Of a stretch of 64,000 bases of DNA, positions 60,708 to 64,000 are shown piece after piece (the stretch's first letter is position 1; each line of letters starts with the position of its first letter). The DNA lies in contig JBJOMW010000010.1 of NCBI GenBank assembly GCA_046052145.1, forward strand, positions 1 to 64,000. The letters run 5' to 3'. The translations under genes and the position numbers were made by a program. The notes beneath the pieces were generated by a model. It was not told the origin of the DNA and searched no databases. It saw only the letters and a program-made list of their open reading frames with translations. The stretch comes from Falsiroseomonas sp046052145. GTDB lineage: Bacteria > Pseudomonadota > Alphaproteobacteria > Acetobacterales > Acetobacteraceae.

Positions 60708-62326
60708 CAGAAGGGCCGCGGCCCGGCGGCGGCGGTGCGCGGCGCGGCAGCGCGCTCGGTGCCGACGACCACCCGCAGCCCCTCCTCAAGCCCCGAGACG
60801 ATCTCCGTCGCTGAGCCATCGGTCAGGCCGGTGCGCACCGATACGGCGCGCGGCGCGGTGCCTTCGGCCTCCACCACCCAGACCGTGCCCGGCGCGCCGC
60901 CGCCACGCGCGCCGGCGCGGAGTTCCGCCAGCCGCGCGCGCTGCTCGGGCGTCAGCACGGCATTGAAGCGCGCGGTCAGGCGCTGGCGCGCCGCCTGGGC
61001 CTGCTGGCGGCGGGCTTCCGCATCCTGCGGCAGGTTCGCCATACGCTCTCGCAACTCAGCCTGGGCGGCGGTGATCTCCGCGCGCTGCGCAGGCGTCAGG
61101 TCGGGCAATTCGCGCAGCGCCTGCTCGATCGGGCCGGCGCCGGGCGCGGGCGCGGCGCTGCCATCCGCTGCGGTGCCAGCCGGGCGCCAGCGCAGCGCGG
61201 CATTGGGCACGCGCACTGTGTTCTCGCGCTGATCGGTGATGATGCGCAGCGTCGCCGTCATGCCGGGCAGCATGCGCCCATTGGTGTTCGGCGCGGTCAC
61301 GACGACGGTGTAGGTCACGACATTCTGCACCGTGGTCGGCGCCAGGCGGATATCCTTCACCCGGCCGCGCAGCGTCACGCCAGGATGCGCGGCGACGGTG
61401 AAGGTCACCTCCTGCCCTGGGCGGATGCGGCCGATGTCGCTTTCATCCACCGTCGCCCAGACCTCCATCTCATCCAGGTTGGCGGCGATCTGGAACAGGA
61501 TCGGCGATTGCAGGCTGACCGCGACGGTCTGCCCGATATCCACATTGCGCGAGACCACCACGCCATCGATCGGCGCGCGGATCGTCGCATTGGTGAGGTC
61601 CACCTCCACCTGCTGCAACTGCGCCGCGCGCTGGGCCTGGGCGGCTTCGGCGGCGGCGATCTGCGCGCGGCTGGTGCGCAGCGTCGCCTCGGCGCCGAGC
61701 AGCATTGCCTCCTGCTGGGCGATGGCGGCCCGGGCAGCGGCAACATCGGCGCGCAGCCGCTCGGCCAGGAACAGCGCGCGCGACAGGTCGCGCTCGGCGT
61801 TCACGCCACGCGCGCGGAGGTCCTGCGCGCGGCGCAACTCGGCCTCTCCGTCCCGCGCTTGCGCTTCCGCACTGTCGAGCCTGGCGCGCGCCGAGAGCAG
61901 CTGCGCGCGGGCCGAGGCCAGGTCGGCCTCCGCCTTCTCCGCCCCTGCGCGTGCCACGAGGACGGCGGCGTCGGCCGATTGCAGATCGGCCTGGGCGGCG
62001 GCCTGGCGGGCCTCGATGGTGCGGGTATCGAGCCGCGCGACCGCCTGCCCCGCAGTGACGCGGGTGTTGAAATCCGCGAACAGCTCCCGGATCTGGCCGG
62101 AGAGCTGGCTGCCCACCTGGACCGACAGCACCGGGTTCACCGTGCCGGTCGCCGCGACCACGGCGGTGATCGGGCCGCGCTCGACCTCTGCCAGTCGCAG
62201 CCGCGGGCCCTGTTCGGTTGCGCCGCCCGCCCAGGTGGGCAGCCAGGGGCGCGCCATCGGCGTGGCCCACCAGACGCCAAGGCCCAGGGCTGCGATCACG
62301 GCAAGGAAGAGCGGAAGGCGGCGCAT
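60707..62326 (-). CDS. MacA-type periplasmic adaptor with LTxxQ insert
   Basis: A 539-residue membrane-fusion protein, longer than usual MacA (about 370). After one TM anchor (LPLFLAVIAALGLGVWWATP) come the lipoyl half (PVLSVQVGSQLSGQI), a long Ala/Arg-rich alpha-hairpin (residues 100-235), the second lipoyl half (IRAPIDGVVVSRNVDIGQTV) and a beta-barrel. An extra helical segment at residues 407-469 carries two Spy/CpxP-like motifs, DLTPAQRAEI and VLTPEQRARLAEL, inserted before the last membrane-proximal strands (VSVRTGLTDGSATEIVSGLE). It heads the three-gene efflux operon. Confidence 0.92.
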
Positions 62327-62403
62327 GAGACCTCAGTTTGCGCGCCAAGATGTAACGCGCCTATGTCCGGGATGCATCGAAAGATGCGAAAGGGAGAACG
62401 GCG

Positions 62404-63339
62404 ATGCGGATGCTGGTGCTCGGCGCGGGGGCGCTCGGGGGGTATTTCGGGGGGCGCGCGCTGGAAGCGGGGCTGGACGTCACCTTCCTGGTGCGCCCGC
62501 GCCGCGCCGTGCAACTCGCGCGCGATGGGCTGCGCGTCGAAAGCCCGCTGGGTGACATCGCCCGCCCCGTGGCGACGACGGATCAGGCCGGGCCAGGCTT
62601 CGATGTCGTGCTGCTGTCCTGCAAGGCCTATGATCTGGACGACGCCATCGCCGCGATCCGCCCGGCGGTGGAAGCGGGTGCCGCCGTACTGCCGGTGCTG
62701 AACGGCCTCGCGCATATGGACACGCTGAACGCCGCCTTCGGGCCCAGCCGGGTCTGGGGCGGGCTGGCGAAATGCCAGGCGACGCTGACGGCCGACGGAG
62801 TGGTGAAGCATCTCGGCGATTGGCGCTGGCTGACCTTCGGCGAGCAGGATGGCCGCATGGATGGGCGCGCCGCGGCGCTGGCCGCCGCGCTGCGGGGCGC
62901 CAAGGGCCTGGAGGCGGAGGCCGTGCCCGACATCCAGCGCCGGATGTGGGAGAAGCTCGTGCATCTCGGCACCGTCGCGGCCGGCACGGTGCTGATGCGC
63001 GCCAATGTGGGTGAGATCGTCCGCGCCGGCGGGCGGGACTTCCTGGTGACGCTGCTGGAGCGCAACGCGGCCATCGCGGCGGCGCATGGCCATGCGATGA
63101 CGCCGGCCTTCCTTGATACCTACCGCGCGCTCTTCTCGGACCCGGCCAGCGCCTACACCGCTTCCATGCTGCGCGACCTGGAAGCCGGGGGGCGGACGGA
63201 GGCCGAGCATATCCTGGGCTTCCTGACCGCCGCGGCCGAGCGGGCCGGGGTGCCGGGGGAGATCCATGCGCATGCCCTGCTGCATGCCAGGGCCTATGAC
63301 CAGCGGCGGGCCTCAAACCGGCTGCCCGGTCTGGCCTGA
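62404..63339 (+). CDS. 2-dehydropantoate 2-reductase-family protein
   Basis: A 311-residue NADPH-dependent enzyme of the ketopantoate reductase (PanE/ApbA) fold. The N-terminal Rossmann motif is MLVLGAGALGGYFGGRALEA. LSCKAYDLDDAIAAIRP holds the catalytic Lys region, and WEKLVHLGTVAAGTVLMRAN is the C-terminal helix. It may make pantoate for coenzyme A, but the family includes other 2-oxo acid reductases and genomes often carry several paralogues. A start at 62404 or 62410 is possible. Confidence 0.88.
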   Translation: MRMLVLGAGALGGYFGGRALEAGLDVTFLVRPRRAVQLARDGLRVESPLGDIARPVATTDQAGPGFDVVLLSCKAYDLDDAIAAIRPAVEAGAAVLPVLNGLAHMDTLNAAFGPSRVWGGLAKCQATLTADGVVKHLGDWRWLTFGEQDGRMDGRAAALAAALRGAKGLEAEAVPDIQRRMWEKLVHLGTVAAGTVLMRANVGEIVRAGGRDFLVTLLERNAAIAAAHGHAMTPAFLDTYRALFSDPASAYTASMLRDLEAGGRTEAEHILGFLTAAAERAGVPGEIHAHALLHARAYDQRRASNRLPGLA

Positions 63340-63387
63340 TCCGGCCTCTCCCCCTATCTTCCGGCCCAGCCAGCACAGGGGATCGCG

Positions 63388-63612
63388 ATGCGCGATGCGC
63401 GCCAGACGGGCTACACGCCCGTGCAGCTTCCGGGCGTGACGCCGGAGGAGATGATCACGGTCGAAAGCCGCACCGTCGGCTGCGACGGCGGTGGGGGCGC
63501 GCTGGGCCACCCCATGGTCTATCTGCGCATCGAGGACCAGCAGGTGACCTGCCCCTATTGCTCCCGCACCTATGTGCTGGCCGAGGGCGCCGGCGACGAT
63601 CACGGTCATTGA
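63388..63612 (+). CDS. Zinc-finger (CHCC, NDUFS6-like) protein
   Basis: A 74-residue protein with a zf-CHCC pattern: Cys in TVGCDG, His in ALGHPMVYL, and the pair in VTCPYCSRTY. In alphaproteobacteria and mitochondria this fold includes the complex I accessory subunit NDUFS6, which binds Zn. It ends with a His-rich tail, GDDHGH. It is encoded 4 bp before polA. Confidence 0.88.
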   Translation: MRDARQTGYTPVQLPGVTPEEMITVESRTVGCDGGGGALGHPMVYLRIEDQQVTCPYCSRTYVLAEGAGDDHGH

Positions 63613-63616
63613 GGGC

Positions 63617-64000
63617 GTGAGCGCGGCAGCCGAGCCGGGGCCGAACGGCGCGAACGGGGTCGCCCCGATCGCGCCGGGGGAGAAGCGCCTGATCCTGATC
63701 GACGGGTCGGGCTACATCTTCCGCGCCTTCCACGCGCTGCCGCCAATGACGCGGCCGGACGGGACGCATGTGAACGCCGTCTATGGCTTCACCAGCCTGC
63801 TCTCGACCTTCCTGCAGAAGCATGCGGCCAGCCACATCGCGGTCGTCTTCGACAGCGCGCGCATCACCTTCCGCAACGACATCTACCCCGACTACAAGGC
63901 CCACCGCCCCGACCCGCCGCCGGAGCTCGTGCCGCAATTCGCGCTGATCCGCGAGGCGACGGAAGCGCTCGGCGTCTGCAAGGTGGAACAGCCAGGCTAC
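63617..64000 (+). CDS. polA: DNA polymerase I (partial)
   Basis: The gene runs off the right edge with its first 128 codons present. After a GTG start and a 24-residue tail comes the 5'-3' exonuclease domain: LILIDGSGYIFRAFHALPPM, AVYGFTSLLSTFLQ, VFDSARITFRNDIYPDYKAH and RPDPPPELVPQFALIREATE, with the metal-binding Asp residues in IDGSG and VFDSA. It acts in Okazaki fragment maturation and repair. The GAGGG before the GTG could serve as the ribosome-binding site. Confidence 0.96.
   Translation, partial: MSAAAEPGPNGANGVAPIAPGEKRLILIDGSGYIFRAFHALPPMTRPDGTHVNAVYGFTSLLSTFLQKHAASHIAVVFDSARITFRNDIYPDYKAHRPDPPPELVPQFALIREATEALGVCKVEQPGY

Overview
The window is about 70% G+C, densely coded with short gaps, and looks like chromosomal DNA of an alphaproteobacterium. 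The synteny (argH-lptM-lysA, priA-fsa-DUF484-xerC, etfBA-hbd), three orphan tricarboxylate-type (Bug/TctC) receptors and a RamB/ScfR-type regulator beside isocitrate lyase suggest the Acetobacteraceae, possibly Roseomonas-like. That placement is inference. I saw no rRNA, tRNA, CRISPR array or intact insertion sequence.

Layout. 1-6.4 kb (minus strand): argH-lptM and lysA-DUF4175, separated by a sulfatase and a Bug receptor. 6.4-8.2 kb (plus): a TlpA-like thioredoxin and an M29 aminopeptidase. 8.2-9.4 kb: a lower-GC MltR-like gene and an SDR remnant, probably a small acquired or decayed patch. 9.4-19.6 kb: catabolic genes. One Bug receptor is on plus; a minus-strand series follows, made of a sugar-type ABC importer (binding protein, two permeases, ATPase), an Ldh-family dehydrogenase, a Bug receptor, a GMC oxidoreductase and an SDR. 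19.7-22.1 kb: a tungstate/molybdate-type ABC permease and ATPase, divergent from a regulator that fuses an HTH to a binding-protein-like domain. 22.1-24.2 kb: an FAD amine/amino-acid oxidoreductase overlapping a threonine dehydratase-like gene.

24.2-28.1 kb: a glyoxylate-shunt locus with isocitrate lyase, a histidine-rich microprotein, cytochrome b561 and the divergent ScfR/RamB regulator. 28.1-30.0 kb: motB-motA stator genes in inverted order. 30.0-36.7 kb: a thioesterase, enoyl-CoA hydratase, methyltransferase, enolase-superfamily enzyme, hbd, etfA, etfB and a twin-TM protein, consistent with acyl-CoA oxidation feeding electrons into ETF. 36.7-46.0 kb: MFS transporter, MscS channel, ACT-domain protein, priA, fsa, DUF484, xerC and a small secreted Gln/Arg-rich protein.

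46.4-53.9 kb holds the most unusual locus: a seven-gene, translationally coupled operon for an energy-converting-hydrogenase-like membrane complex (HyfB, C, E, F, a NuoCD/HyfG-like subunit, a 78-residue unknown and a NuoB/HyfI-like subunit). Its large subunit lacks the [NiFe] cysteine motifs, so it should not be a hydrogenase although it keeps the proton-pump and Fe-S parts. 54-58.6 kb has a TRAP transporter without a visible binding protein, trmO, a LysE exporter, an aldo/keto reductase and an IalB-like protein. 58.6-62.3 kb is a MacAB-type efflux operon whose adaptor carries an LTxxQ insert. The right end has a ketopantoate-reductase-like gene, a zinc-finger protein and the start of polA.

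A dispersed repeat with a covarying hairpin occurs three times (10.53 kb, 46.17 kb, 46.29 kb), always between convergent genes.
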